59,556 nt of DNA from Planctomycetaceae bacterium. GTDB lineage: Bacteria > Planctomycetota > Planctomycetia > Planctomycetales > Planctomycetaceae. Every line of letters begins with the position of its first letter. The first letter of the stretch is position 1. Made by a program: the position numbers and the translations under genes. Under the pieces are notes generated by a model. That model was not told the origin of the DNA. It ran no database searches and saw only the letters and a list, made by a program, of their open reading frames with translations. The DNA lies in assembly GCA_020426345.1 (NCBI GenBank), contig JAGQQE010000003.1, forward strand, positions 1 to 59,556. Reading direction: 5' to 3'. Below are positions 1-10,100 of the stretch, piece after piece.

Positions 1-51
1 TCTCACGATCTCCGCTACGGCGTCATTCAACAACCGAAAGGCCGCACCACA

Positions 52-612
52 CTAGTTATCCATAACCTCAGTTTCCTTGGACGTAGCCCGATCGTTGACA
101 ATGCCTTCGTACTTCTTTGTCAGATCCTGAACTTTGTCTTTGGTGGTGTCGCGATCATCTTCGGACATTACTTTATCTTTTTCAGACTGGTCCGCGTGTT
201 TATTGGCATCGCGTCGAATATTTCGGATCGCTACACGAGCTTCTTCGGCGAGTTCCTTAACACGACTTGTCAGCTGCTTTCGTCGTTCCGTGGAGAGTGG
301 TGGAATATTCAGTCGAATCACGCGTCCATCATTGTTCGGCGCCAGGCCCAGGTCACTGTTCGTGATGGCCTTTGCGATCGCATCCAGCGTAGTACTATCG
401 AACGGGCGAATCATGATCTGCTGAGGCTCTGGCACGCTGACGTTGGCAATCTGCTTCAGTGGTGTGGGAGAGCCGTAGTATTCAACCCGGACTGAGTCCA
501 CCAGACCTGCACTGGCACGACCCGTTCGAATTCCTTTCAAGGCGTTTGAGAGAACGGAAACTGCTTTTTCCATGCGTTCTTCGGCGTCCAGAAGAATCTC
601 ATCCTGATCCAT
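52..612 (-). CDS. frr: Ribosome recycling factor
   Basis: Cytoplasmic factor that, with EF-G, splits post-termination ribosomes so that subunits can be reused. The 186-residue product matches the usual family length of about 185. Recognisable segments are the N-terminal helix (LKGIRTGRASAGLVDSVRVE), the small domain (YYGSPTPLKQIANVSVPEP, IMIRPFD) and the C-terminal three-helix part (IPPLSTERRKQL, RVAIRNIRRDANK). The frame is open 21 codons further upstream to 675, but I chose the ATG at 612 because the family starts at the equivalent of MDQDEILLDAEERM and a purine-rich AAGGGGAA lies just upstream. pyrH, often the upstream neighbour in other bacteria, is absent here. The assignment is secure; the start is nearly so. 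Confidence 0.96.
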   Translation of the reverse strand: MDQDEILLDAEERMEKAVSVLSNALKGIRTGRASAGLVDSVRVEYYGSPTPLKQIANVSVPEPQQIMIRPFDSTTLDAIAKAITNSDLGLAPNNDGRVIRLNIPPLSTERRKQLTSRVKELAEEARVAIRNIRRDANKHADQSEKDKVMSEDDRDTTKDKVQDLTKKYEGIVNDRATSKETEVMDN

Positions 613-972
613 TACTTGATTTCCCCTTGCACGGGCATCTGCCCACAACCGAAAGTCAGACGAACTCACGGACACACGTTTCCGTCGCTCGCTTCAATTC
701 GTGCGAACCCACTGCTCGCACCTGATTCCAAGATCAAAAAGCCGTTGAACATCAACAGCAGCATTCCAAGTGTCAACTGGTTCAGGTCACACCACCTGAT
801 GAACGTCTCCCCATAACAGTGACGCATTCCATAGGCTCCGCACTCCTGTCTCGCCGGGGCTCGTTATCGACCCAGAGGCGTCACCAACCAGAAGCACGTC
901 ACCAACATCAGCCGTTCGTTAACCATGAGAGCACTGTAATGGACCCGGCTCTCCCGTCCAACTCAGGCCAAT
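613..972. other. Intergenic stretch, nothing recognised
   Basis: Between the beta-lactamase-like gene and frr, both on the minus strand. Short open frames here have no family resemblance. It should contain the frr promoter, but I see no convincing -35/-10 pair, terminator hairpin or repeat. Confidence 0.4.
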
Positions 973-2154
973 TCAATTCGCCCATGACCGGGATGTTGCC
1001 CAGTTACGAAAAACACCCTGCGCGCGGGCTCCTTCTCCCGGGAAACCGGCGTGCTGGACCATCCATACGATAACGATCCCTTTTTCGGGATAGACGTGCA
1101 TACTGGTCGCTTGCGCGCCTCCATGCCCAAAACCGTCGGGCGACAATGCGAAACCAAGACCGTAACTCTCTTTCACACTGCCTGGGGTTTGACGCGAGGA
1201 CAGTTCTTTCAGTGCGGCTTTGCTGATGATCTGCCGGCCATTCCATTCTCCACCGTTCAGCAGCATCTGACAGAAGATGGCAGTATCGGTAGCCGTTGAA
1301 AACAACCCGCCTGCTGGCATTGGAAATCGTTGCGTTCGGTTGTTCAGTGGATAAGTTAACTGACTGACCGGTATTTCTATCAGATCTTCCTTTTCAGGGT
1401 TTGGTCGATAAGACTTTGCAATGCGCGTCACTTGCTCTTCATTCGGCCAGAACGTGGTATCTTTCATGCCAAGCGGATTGAACAGACGCTGCTGCATGAA
1501 ATCTTCGTAAGGCATGCCGGACAGAACTTCCAGAATGCGGGCAGCAGTGTTGATTCCGGCATTTGAATATTGATACCTGGTCCCCGGCTGCGTCTGAAGA
1601 GACGTCATCGCGTAACTCTGAACCGCAACACGCAGTGGCAACCCATCCAGCGTTGGCTCCTCGATCGCCGATCGAAACGGCAGGCCACTCATATGACTTA
1701 GAATGTCACGAATTGTCACGGGGCGAACCGGACGTTGCAGCGTTACCTGATCGTCTGACTTTTCTGTCACTACCATCTGGCCTTTGAACTCCGGCAAATG
1801 TGTTTCGACCGCATCATCCAGCGATATTCGGCCTTCATCGACAAGCATCATCACCGCAGTTGCAGTCATTGGCTTGGACTGCGATGCAATCCAGAACATC
1901 GCATCCTTCGTCATCGGCTGATGAAGACTGACATCCGAAAAGCCAACCATTTCTAACGCGAGAATCTGATTTCGATCGGCGACGACTGCAACGGCTCCCG
2001 CCAGTTCATGTTTGGCTACAAACGGCTGCAACAGGGTATTCAGTGATGGAGCATCGTCCGCGGGTGCAGCGGATGTAAACGCAAGACGTACGATCCCCAG
2101 CACGAACAGGGTGACGCCGCGAAGGGCGTGTCCAGCGACAAAGTCATTCCGCAT
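973..2154 (-). CDS. Secreted serine beta-lactamase-like hydrolase
   Basis: Serine hydrolase of the class C beta-lactamase/penicillin-binding family (PF00144); many planctomycete members are esterases or D-aminopeptidase-like rather than resistance enzymes. The nucleophile motif is in FWIASQSKPMTATAVMMLVDEG (Ser-x-x-Lys as SQSK), followed by a tyrosine motif in YQYSNAG and a late GHGGA in place of the K-T-G box. A signal-like hydrophobic stretch (GVTLFVLGIVRLAFTSAA) follows the ATG at 2154. The frame is open to 2313, but those extra 53 codons read through a dispersed repeat element (2214-2310), so the upstream start is rejected. A GAAAG lies about 8 bases before the chosen ATG. Expected in the periplasm. 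The substrate cannot be read from the sequence. Confidence 0.88.
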   Translation of the reverse strand: MRNDFVAGHALRGVTLFVLGIVRLAFTSAAPADDAPSLNTLLQPFVAKHELAGAVAVVADRNQILALEMVGFSDVSLHQPMTKDAMFWIASQSKPMTATAVMMLVDEGRISLDDAVETHLPEFKGQMVVTEKSDDQVTLQRPVRPVTIRDILSHMSGLPFRSAIEEPTLDGLPLRVAVQSYAMTSLQTQPGTRYQYSNAGINTAARILEVLSGMPYEDFMQQRLFNPLGMKDTTFWPNEEQVTRIAKSYRPNPEKEDLIEIPVSQLTYPLNNRTQRFPMPAGGLFSTATDTAIFCQMLLNGGEWNGRQIISKAALKELSSRQTPGSVKESYGLGFALSPDGFGHGGAQATSMHVYPEKGIVIVWMVQHAGFPGEGARAQGVFRNWATSRSWAN

Positions 2155-2213
2155 GTGAAATCTTTCGAACAAAGACAACTTCTGAAAAGCCACGAACGCA
2201 GCACCTTCACTTA

Positions 2214-2310
2214 ACAGCCTGTTGAAAACCGGGACTGGCTCGAACAGGAGACCTGAAGAAATCATGGTTTCCAGTCGTCCTGCGTGCCGTCCCGATTTTT
2301 CAACGGACAG
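2214..2310 (-). repeat. Dispersed palindromic element, copy 1
   Basis: About 97 bp. One end reads CAGCCTGTTGAAAACCGGGAC on the plus strand; the other is the reverse complement of CTGTCCGTTGAAAAATCGGG. The two ends are imperfect inverted repeats, so the whole unit can fold into one long hairpin. Closely similar units lie at 37604-37700, 58480-58574 and 59493-59556, and a diverged one at 37415-37513; this copy is in the opposite orientation to the others. It carries no gene of its own but is open in the frame of the beta-lactamase-like gene downstream on the minus strand. Confidence 0.85.
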
Positions 2311-2392
2311 CAAACTCCCAAATCCGCTGACGCCAAAGGCTGCGACGGCGAATCAGATCACGCGCTGGAATTATTGAAAAATGGGGTCTGAG

Positions 2393-3760
2393 TTAGTAAT
2401 CGAACCAGATACCGCCGCCAAGCAGATTCTCATAGCGGTCAAAAAACGAGAATTGCATCGATGGTCCAGTGTAGTACATCATTCCCACTCGGAGACGGCG
2501 GCGACTGGTCGGCCCCTGCCATCCCCATCCAGCGACGACATTAAGACTTCCATTGAAGTTGAATTCTTCACGGAGGTGTGTGTGGATACCGACATAGGGG
2601 GCGCCATTCGAGGGACGAGTCGCGATGGGCGTGTACTGGCCACCAAACTGCAGTTCAAACATTTTCGCACCGCCCTGGGTCCCTGGCGCAGCGCCCAGTT
2701 CGCTGTAGACAGTGATGTCACTGTTGACATCATAACTCAGACCAAACAAAAGTGAGTCTCGTACGTAGTTGATGCGATTGAACATCGGATTGGCCAGCAG
2801 GAATTCGTCACCAACGTGACTGCTGATATGATAGTAACCTGTTCGAGCAGCTAATGGACCATGTCGCCAGGTTCCGGTAAGCCCCACCCGAAAGTCCGCT
2901 CCTTCCAGCATGGTGCTCACTTCATCCGGCAGTACGCGAGCAAACACAGCTCCGTCCAGATCCAGCTGGAATCCCTGAGGATTGTTCGCTCCAAAAGTTC
3001 CATAGCGAACGATGCCTACACGACCACCTAAAACTGCTTCTGTCACACGCCGCTTCGAATGCGTGTCGAAAAGATTCGTGTACTGAATTCGCGGTTCTTT
3101 GTAGCCTGCCAGATAAGTTTTGTAGAGCAGCCCGTCCGGAAGTAGCTGCCATCCGGTTTCGCAGGGACTGTATTTGGCCGGATCATCAAAGAGCTGCCGA
3201 AACGAAACGAAATTCGTATGTGTCCCGTGAGTCGGAAGGACCTCATTGGTCGTTTCGGGAATGATTTGACTCAACGATGTCTGGTCAACAGGAACCCGAG
3301 AATCGTTCGAGCGTTCCGCCAGTGACGGGAAATAGTCCAGTCGAATGGTTCCACGTTGGTCCAGGATGGAATCGACCAGTGGCGATGATTCAGCTTCAGG
3401 CGGAAACGCGAATGCGGAAGTCGGCGCAGGTTCTTTGAGCAACTGCGGAGCGTTTGCATCGACGGGCCACTTCGAATTTCCCGCTCTCTGCCCCGGATCA
3501 ACTCGCGGCCCGGGATTCACTCGTTGCCCGGCAATGGCCGTCGGTGACTCGCCGCCAGGGCATTGAGAAACGACCAGCCACCAAAGAGCGATCATGGCGA
3601 GTGTACGCAGCGCCGTATCCCGAAAGGCGAGCAATTCCAGATGAATCTGCGTACGGGTTTCCACCGGACTTCTTCGGAACCAATCCCTGTGCAATGAACG
3701 GGGCATTCCATTCATTCCATCTGGCTCGCTTACGGAGCAACATTGGTTCACTTCGCCCAC
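2393..3760 (-). CDS. DUF1207 outer-membrane protein
   Basis: Family of planctomycete and related proteins predicted to be outer-membrane beta-barrels of unknown function. The C-terminal two thirds carry the family's hallmarks: WQLLPDGLLYKTYLAGYKEP, LGGRVGIVRYGT, ADFRVGLTGTWRHGP, GYYHISSHVGDEFLL, RINYVRDSLLFGLSY, HLREEFNFNGS and a final aromatic strand GGGIWFDY typical of a barrel end. A hydrophobic signal segment (TLAMIALWWLVVSQC) lies about 50 residues in, so the true start may be an internal ATG (16th or 19th codon). I kept the GTG at 3760 because AAAGGA sits about 9 bases upstream. Residues 70-150 look unstructured and proline rich. A small frame-broken gene lies just upstream on the same strand. 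Confidence 0.85.
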   Translation of the reverse strand: MGEVNQCCSVSEPDGMNGMPRSLHRDWFRRSPVETRTQIHLELLAFRDTALRTLAMIALWWLVVSQCPGGESPTAIAGQRVNPGPRVDPGQRAGNSKWPVDANAPQLLKEPAPTSAFAFPPEAESSPLVDSILDQRGTIRLDYFPSLAERSNDSRVPVDQTSLSQIIPETTNEVLPTHGTHTNFVSFRQLFDDPAKYSPCETGWQLLPDGLLYKTYLAGYKEPRIQYTNLFDTHSKRRVTEAVLGGRVGIVRYGTFGANNPQGFQLDLDGAVFARVLPDEVSTMLEGADFRVGLTGTWRHGPLAARTGYYHISSHVGDEFLLANPMFNRINYVRDSLLFGLSYDVNSDITVYSELGAAPGTQGGAKMFELQFGGQYTPIATRPSNGAPYVGIHTHLREEFNFNGSLNVVAGWGWQGPTSRRRLRVGMMYYTGPSMQFSFFDRYENLLGGGIWFDY

Positions 3761-4298
3761 GAGGTTAATCCTTTAACCAGTTGGCTGTTCAGGCCGGAAG
3801 AATACAAAAGGAGTGCGATCCCGGGGTTCGCTCTGACCAGCATCGCCCGGAATCGCATTCCCGAAAATCAGCATCCTTCAATTCGACCAATGGGAAGGGC
3901 ATTCCTGATTTGTCCGGTGAATCCAGTAGACATTTCCTTCACAGTCGGTCCGATGACGTAGACCTTGACGGTCATACCGATGTCGAACGCATCAGTCGGT
4001 CCGGCGCTGGCCTCAAAAAAATGGGTTCGTTTTCCGATGGACTTTTAAATTCACTCATGCGAATGAAAGAATTCCACACGGCGCAGGCAATCTACGCAGA
4101 TCGAACAACCCAAGCAAACTGCCTATTCATCCTATTGTTCGCATCTGTATTCGGATGGATCAACGTGGCTTGATCGAATGGTCCTGTTCTGCCACGATTC
4201 GACTCCTGCCTCAGAGCACTCGCTTGTGCCACCAACAACAGTCGAGCGAAACGGGTCGTTCCATCCTGCCTTCAGATATTGCTTGATTACTCTTCGGA
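3761..4298. other. Divergent intergenic region
   Basis: Separates the minus-strand DUF1207 gene from the plus-strand metallopeptidase. Apart from the possible frame-broken small gene at 3868-4058, open frames here (for example 3781-4173 on the plus strand) have low-complexity, unrecognisable products. The promoters of both neighbours should lie here; I cannot place them. Confidence 0.4.
3868..4058 (-). pseudogene. Small gene apparently broken at a 7-base homopolymer
   Basis: On the minus strand an ATG at 4058 opens MSEFKSPSENEPIF and then hits a run of seven T (plus-strand A run at 4015-4021). Staying in frame gives a stop after 14 more codons; shifting frame at the run gives a continuous FFEASAGPTDAFDIGMTVKV followed by YVIGPTVKEMSTGFTGQIRN and a stop at 3868, about 63 residues in all. 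The shifted product looks protein-like (alternating hydrophobic strand pattern), the first frame less so. It could be a sequencing or assembly error, a decayed gene, a frameshifting gene, or chance. No family recognised. Confidence 0.35.
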
Positions 4299-5495
4299 AT
4301 GCAGACGCGTCTACCACCTTCCAGTGCGCAACCGGTTCGTCGAATCAGGTCGATTCGGGCGAATACACGCTATTGGGGAGGGTGGCTGTTGGTTGCGTTT
4401 GGTTTCATTCTGACTGCGGGATGCCAACTGACACCCAGGACGACTTTTTCTGCGGACAAGCCATCTCAGCATTCATTCACAACCAGGTACTTCGTCATCA
4501 AGTCAGACTCACCCATCGAAGCTGATGATCCTATCCTGACTGAACTGAACACTCTGCACACTCAGATCAATAAGACACTGCAACTGCCCCCGCAGCGTGA
4601 CCCTGTTGTTCTCTATCTTTTCAGCGACGAATCCACCTATCGCTACTACATGCAGTCAACGTGGAGCCAGCTACCTCCTCGTCGCGCCTATTTCGTCGGT
4701 ACAAACCGTGAGCTGGCCGTGTATTCTTATCGAAGCCCTCGAATGATGGAGGATTTGCGACATGAATTCACCCACGGTGTCCTGCATGCTAGTCTCCAAA
4801 CGGTACCCCTTTGGCTTGACGAAGGGTTAGCCGAGTATTTTGAAGTCGAAGGAACAACTCCAGGCGGAATTCATGCGGACCACGTCGCTCAACTGACGAG
4901 CCGATATCGTGCGACTGCTGCCGAAGCGGACAGGCCATGGAGTCCCAACCTGTTCCAACTGGAACTGAAACATGATTTCCAGAAACTCACCCGACAAGAC
5001 TATGCAGAAGCCTGGGCCTGGGTGCACTTTTTGCTGCACTCTTCCCCGGAAACAAAAGCCGTGCTGGTGGACTATCTGGCAAGCCTTGCCAACAGTTCGA
5101 CGGCGCCACGACTGATGCCTCTGGTGGAAAAATCGATTCCCAGCTATTTCGATGCCCTGCGAAGGCACGTCGCAAACGGCGGTATTTCCCCGTCCATGCT
5201 TGCTGCTGACACAGCAGAGTTCGTATCTCCGGCAGGATTCCAACAGGAAACCAGCGAATCCCAATCGTCCGAAATGACGACAAAAAGTCCCGAACCAGCC
5301 CTCGATTCAGAGACGGAAACGCGAACTGCTGACACCGCGCCACCAGACACCGCGCCACCAGACGACCCCGCCCTCGAATCTGCAGCGACACCCGACACGA
5401 CAGTGACTCCGGCAGCTTCAGAAACGCCCGACACGCCATCTGCATCGCCCTCGGAATCCAACACCGCTGCAGTGCAACCTCCGAATCCCGCTTGA
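4299..5495 (+). CDS. Lipoprotein with gluzincin-type metallopeptidase domain (DUF1570-like)
   Basis: Predicted zinc metallopeptidase anchored by lipid. An N-terminal hydrophobic stretch ends in the lipobox LTAGC (Cys42). The catalytic core is HEFTH at residues 155-159, giving two zinc-binding histidines and the catalytic glutamate, followed by DEGLAEYFE (about 174-182), which supplies the third ligand as in gluzincins. The domain runs roughly from 60 to 300. The last 90 residues are a Pro/Thr/Ser/Glu-rich low-complexity tail with an exact 15-base tandem repeat (5331-5360), probably a wall- or periplasm-spanning linker. The ATG at 4299 is the first of the frame and places the lipobox unusually far (42 residues) from the N terminus, so an internal start is possible. 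Substrate unknown. Confidence 0.82.
   Translation: MQTRLPPSSAQPVRRIRSIRANTRYWGGWLLVAFGFILTAGCQLTPRTTFSADKPSQHSFTTRYFVIKSDSPIEADDPILTELNTLHTQINKTLQLPPQRDPVVLYLFSDESTYRYYMQSTWSQLPPRRAYFVGTNRELAVYSYRSPRMMEDLRHEFTHGVLHASLQTVPLWLDEGLAEYFEVEGTTPGGIHADHVAQLTSRYRATAAEADRPWSPNLFQLELKHDFQKLTRQDYAEAWAWVHFLLHSSPETKAVLVDYLASLANSSTAPRLMPLVEKSIPSYFDALRRHVANGGISPSMLAADTAEFVSPAGFQQETSESQSSEMTTKSPEPALDSETETRTADTAPPDTAPPDDPALESAATPDTTVTPAASETPDTPSASPSESNTAAVQPPNPA
5331..5360 (+). repeat. 15-base exact tandem repeat inside lipoprotein tail
   Basis: GACACCGCGCCACCA occurs twice in direct succession and encodes a duplicated DTAPP in the low-complexity tail, consistent with slippage-driven length variation. Confidence 0.9.
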
Positions 5496-5692
5496 TTGCC
5501 CTCAGCGGCATCCATCCGCGACCTGCCGAAGTTAACCTTGTCTATTCGTGATCGCGGAAAGGCCCGCGGGCCGGAAATTCAGTTGCCGACAAACAGAAGT
5601 CGTCTACTGTTCCGAGAAGAGGCAATGCATTATGCTGATCCCATCAACGCTATCCGCGCTGAGTTACTTCCGCAAATGCAGGATGTCTTCGA

Positions 5693-6985
5693 ATGCCCCA
5701 ACTGCCCCGAATGTGTGATGTCCACCAGGTATTTGAAAGCCCAACAGTTGTCGACATTCCTGCCACTGTTCGGCAACAGATGGAGTCGCTTTCTCTGAAC
5801 GAGCGGATTCAGCCAGGGCAGTCAGTGGCCATTACCGCGGGAAGTCGAGGTATCGCGAACATCGCCATCATTCTGAAAGAAGTCGCCGCGCATTTCCTTC
5901 GTCTTGGGGCGAAACCTTTTATCGTACCGGCCATGGGCAGTCATGGCGGTGGAACGCCGGAAGGTCAGCTCGCATTGCTGGCCAGCTTTGGAATCACCGA
6001 AGAATTCATCGGCATTCCGTTTCGAGCGACCATGGAAACGGTTGTCGTTGCTCAAACCAGTCACGGCATGCCGGTTCATTTTGATCGATATGCGGCGGAG
6101 GCTGACCATGTCTTTGTATGCAACCGCGTGAAGCCGCATACTCGCTTCGTTGGCCCTGTCGAATCTGGTCTGCACAAAATGATGCTGATTGGCCTGGGCA
6201 AACACGAAGGGGCAAAGATCTACCACCGGGGCATTCTGGACACCAGCTTTCCGGAAATACTTGCTTCGGTAGCAGAGAAGGTTCTTCAGGTTTGCCGCAT
6301 CGTCGGCGGGATGGCTATTCTGGAAAACTGCCGGGATGAAACCGGACTGATTGAAGCAGTTGCCCCGGAGAACTTTGCCCGCCGTGAGCCAGAATTGCTG
6401 ACAATGGCGAACAAGTGGTTGCCACGACTGCCATTGCCGGAGTGTGATCTGCTCATCGTCGATCGTATTGGAAAAGACATCAGTGGTGTGGGCATGGATG
6501 CAAATGTGGTTGGTCGCAAATTCAATGATCATCTTGCAACGGACCGTGATCTGGCTCGATGTCGCCGCATTATGATCCGTTCACTTACCCAGGCGACACA
6601 CGGAAACGGCACAGGGATCGGCATGTCCGAGTTTACGACGGCTCGTTGTGTCGCCCAGATCAATCACGATATTACGCGTATCAATTGCGTGACCGGGCTT
6701 CACCCGGAAGCTGCCATGATTCCCATTACTCTCCCCACCGACAGGGAGACCATCGAGTGTGCGTTGCAGACGATTGGACTGATTGAGCCGCAAAATGCCC
6801 GAGTTGTGCAGATCTCCGATACGTTGCACCTTTCGAGGGTACGCGTTTCGGAGGCTTGTTTCGACGAGGTTGCCAACAGCGAACACTTGAGCTTCGCTGG
6901 TGAAACGATGGACTTTCCCGTGGACGCAGACGGTCATCTTCAAGACGTCAACCCCGATTATCCTTCATGGTTTGGCCCGCAGTGA
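5693..6985 (+). CDS. Lactate racemase-like protein (LarA N-terminal, DUF2088 family)
   Basis: Relative of the nickel-dependent racemase LarA. Supporting motifs are VAITAGSRGIANIAIIL, VPAMGSHGGGTPEGQ, CNRVKPHTRFVGPVESGLHK, MMLIGLGKHEGAKIYHRG and a later DRIGKDISGVGMDANVVGRK. The GSHGGGT and glycine/histidine-rich segments belong to this superfamily, but the histidine and lysine arrangement differs from classical LarA, so racemisation of lactate should not be assumed. The genes for assembling the LarA cofactor (larB, larC, larE) are not in the window. The start is uncertain: ATG at 5693 or at 5711 (MCDVHQVFESP), neither with a good Shine-Dalgarno. Cytoplasmic. Family assignment good, substrate unknown. 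Confidence 0.82.
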   Translation: MPQLPRMCDVHQVFESPTVVDIPATVRQQMESLSLNERIQPGQSVAITAGSRGIANIAIILKEVAAHFLRLGAKPFIVPAMGSHGGGTPEGQLALLASFGITEEFIGIPFRATMETVVVAQTSHGMPVHFDRYAAEADHVFVCNRVKPHTRFVGPVESGLHKMMLIGLGKHEGAKIYHRGILDTSFPEILASVAEKVLQVCRIVGGMAILENCRDETGLIEAVAPENFARREPELLTMANKWLPRLPLPECDLLIVDRIGKDISGVGMDANVVGRKFNDHLATDRDLARCRRIMIRSLTQATHGNGTGIGMSEFTTARCVAQINHDITRINCVTGLHPEAAMIPITLPTDRETIECALQTIGLIEPQNARVVQISDTLHLSRVRVSEACFDEVANSEHLSFAGETMDFPVDADGHLQDVNPDYPSWFGPQ

Positions 6986-7141
6986 TAAGGACCAGAGAAG
7001 GAAAACCCAGCAATTTTCCTGCCAAAAACACGTCTTTGCTAAATCGGCAGTTTCTGCTACTTCTACGTCGGTTCAAGAACATGCGCGCAATTCAGGGATG
7101 GACTGCGCTTGTCGCTCGTCATGGTGGGGAAGGGATTCCCA

Positions 7142-10100
7142 ATGCAGAATTCAATCTGGAAGATCGTCGCAGCCGTCGGAATTATCGGGATTGGCACCCT
7201 GGTGGTTCTTGAGGTTCAACAGCGTTTGCCTCAACTGCAAAACGCAGGGCAGCAGACCCCGCTGCCTCCGGACGCCCAGGAATTTGCCGGTATCGAAACC
7301 GGCGGTATCGAGTCAAATCTGACACCCGATTCCACAACGGACTTCGACAGATTGATGTCTCAGCAGGACCCTGCGGATGTTGGTTTTTCTGATGCGACAT
7401 TCGCAGATACATCATTGACAGAACCAACTCCGAATACACCTCCCGCTGGCGCGATGGCAGTTGTGGACACAACCGTACGACGCAGCCAGCTGTACGAAGG
7501 TGATAATCCATTCGGCGATGTTGCGGAGGAAGATGGGCACTCGCACCAGCATCCTCACGCGGAGGATCCCGTGCAGGAAAATGCATCGGGTGTTATGCTT
7601 GCATCAGGCAATAATCAGACGGCAGAAATCAAGACTGTTGGATTTCAGCAGGATCAGCCATTTCCAATTGATGGTTCGCCATCCACCAGCAATGGGTCGC
7701 GTTTTGAATCCCTGAATCTGAATGGGAACGAGCCATCTGAGCCTGAGTTGCCTGCATTTACTTTCGACGGCGAGCCTGATCCGTTCGGCGAACCTGCACA
7801 GGGAAACCCCGCCGCAGCACAGGACGGGGCCGGATCTCAGCCTGCAGGTTCATCTCCTCGAACTGGAGGCGGAGAGCCAATCCTCTTTTTCGGCGCAGAC
7901 GAATCGGCGACTGCCAATCCTCGTCCTGCCCCAGGTACTCGTCCGGCCCCCATTCCTGGACCGGCCCCGGGGTTGGAACCTATTGAAAATTCAATTCCCA
8001 ACGGAACCCGACAACCCGGGACTACCGGCGATAATTTTGACAGCGGATTTACGCCCGATCCATTTGAAGCGGAGGAACCGTTTCCGACGGGAGATCCGAC
8101 CTCATCACCTTCATCCGGCGCTTCGCCCCCCATTCGTCAACCTGGCATTGAGGAGAATCCGTTCCAAGGATTCGACCCGGTTCCGATGCCGCGTCCAAAT
8201 GGCAGTGGCAATCCTGTCTTACGGCCTGACAGTTTGGATAATTCACAGCCGCCAGCTCCCGTTCCCAGCCAGAATCCGGATCCCAGGTTTTCGAGACCGG
8301 CTGGCCCGGACAGCAATAAACCTTTGGGGAACCTGGACGCCGAACCCGAAATCGATTTCTTCCGGGAAGACGCGCGGCCGTCCGGCAGTTCGCCGGACAA
8401 CGACATTCTGATTCCACAGGATCGCTTCAACGACGGCGCGCGAACCACGCCCGACAGGACTCGATCACCCGTCGACATGTCTCCCGTCGATGTTCCGTCT
8501 CGAAATGATTTTCCGGGATTCGATTCTCAGCCAGCTGATCCTACGCCGCGAAATCCATCGGGAAATGATCGCAGAACCCCGCTGTCTGATCCTTTCGCAC
8601 CAGATCGTGGCACTCAGGAAAACGGCAATGCCCCATCTGGCGATTTCTCGACGGGACGGCCGAACGACAGACTGGACTTCCCCGCACCGGGCGATAACGC
8701 ATCTCCGATCACAGGGCCATCCGATGGAGTTGGTCTGAACAACGACGATCGTCTCACAAATTCCATGCGGCCCCACGTGACGCTGCGGAAAGATGCACCG
8801 GCACAGGCAACTGTTGGCGTTCCCATGGAATACGTGATCACGGTTTCAAACGATGGTCAGACAGCTGCCTACGAAGTGACGGTCGAAGATGAAATGGCAA
8901 GCGGCGTGACGCTCGACCAGACCGTGCCGCAGGGAGAATACGATCGCACGTCACGAAAACTACGATGGGTATTCGACCGCCTTCAGCCAAATGAACGTCA
9001 GCAGATTCGAGTTTCCGTCGTCCCGACGGGTGAAGGTACGATTGATTCGGTTGCATCCGTGCGTTTCAAGTCGCAGGTGCGTGCATCCACAGTGATTACA
9101 GCGCCGCGCCTTGCACTGGATCTTTCGGGGCCTAGTGAGGTTCGCCTGGGTGAGGAAGTTGATTTTCGCTTTGAGATTCGAAACGACGGCAGTGGTGATG
9201 CCGGGAATGTCATACTGCGAAGCGTCCTTCCGTCAGGACTCAAGCACCCGGAAGGCAATGATCTGGAGTATGAGATTCCCTTGTTGCCCGCAGGTGAAAA
9301 GAAAGAGATTGTGTTAACAGTCGTGGCGTCTGAACCGGGCGAATTCCGGCCGACCGCGGAAGTCGCCAGCAGCGGACTTTCGACAGCGACGGATGATGCT
9401 GTCATTGAAATTGTTGGAGCTCAGCTTACTGTCGAAAGACATGGTCCCGAGCGTCGTTTTGTTGGCCGCCCGGCTGACTTCCGAAACATTATCACGAACA
9501 ACTCCAACTTCGAAGCAACCAATTGCATCGTTCAGGAACAGATTCCCGCGGGGATGACTTTCGTTTCTGCTCCGGAGGGGAGCTATGATGATCGCACGGG
9601 AATCATCACATGGAAAATTGATCGCATTGCGCCCGGCAAACAACGCGTTCTGGACGTTCAACTGAAGGCCCAGCGGTCGGGGCAACTCAACAGTATTGTT
9701 GACGTCATCGAAAATGCAGGTTTCCGTTCTCAGGCCACACGAACCGTTTCTGTCGAGGACATCCATAACATCGGCGCGGACATACGCCCACTGGAAGGCC
9801 CCGTTCAGGTGGGAGAGAAATTCACGTTTGCCATCACACTGGATAATCGAGGAACAGCAGACGCGGACAACGTTGAAGTACGAGTGCAGCTTCCGCCGCA
9901 GGTTCGAGTGCTGTCTGCAGACGCAGCAGATGGTAAGCCTGCACAGCAAAGCAAGTCTCAGAACATGGTCATTTATAACGCGATCAGTAAAGTTCAGCCG
10001 GGCGAACAGATGAGACTTCGACTGATTCTGCAGGGAGATCAACCCGTCCGAAATGGTGTGATCAGCGCTGTCGTCAGATACAGTCAAATGAAGGACCCAC

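Noticed and set aside
3781-4173. 130-codon plus-strand frame upstream of the lipoprotein
   Set aside because: Antisense to the better-looking frame-broken small gene; no family pattern.
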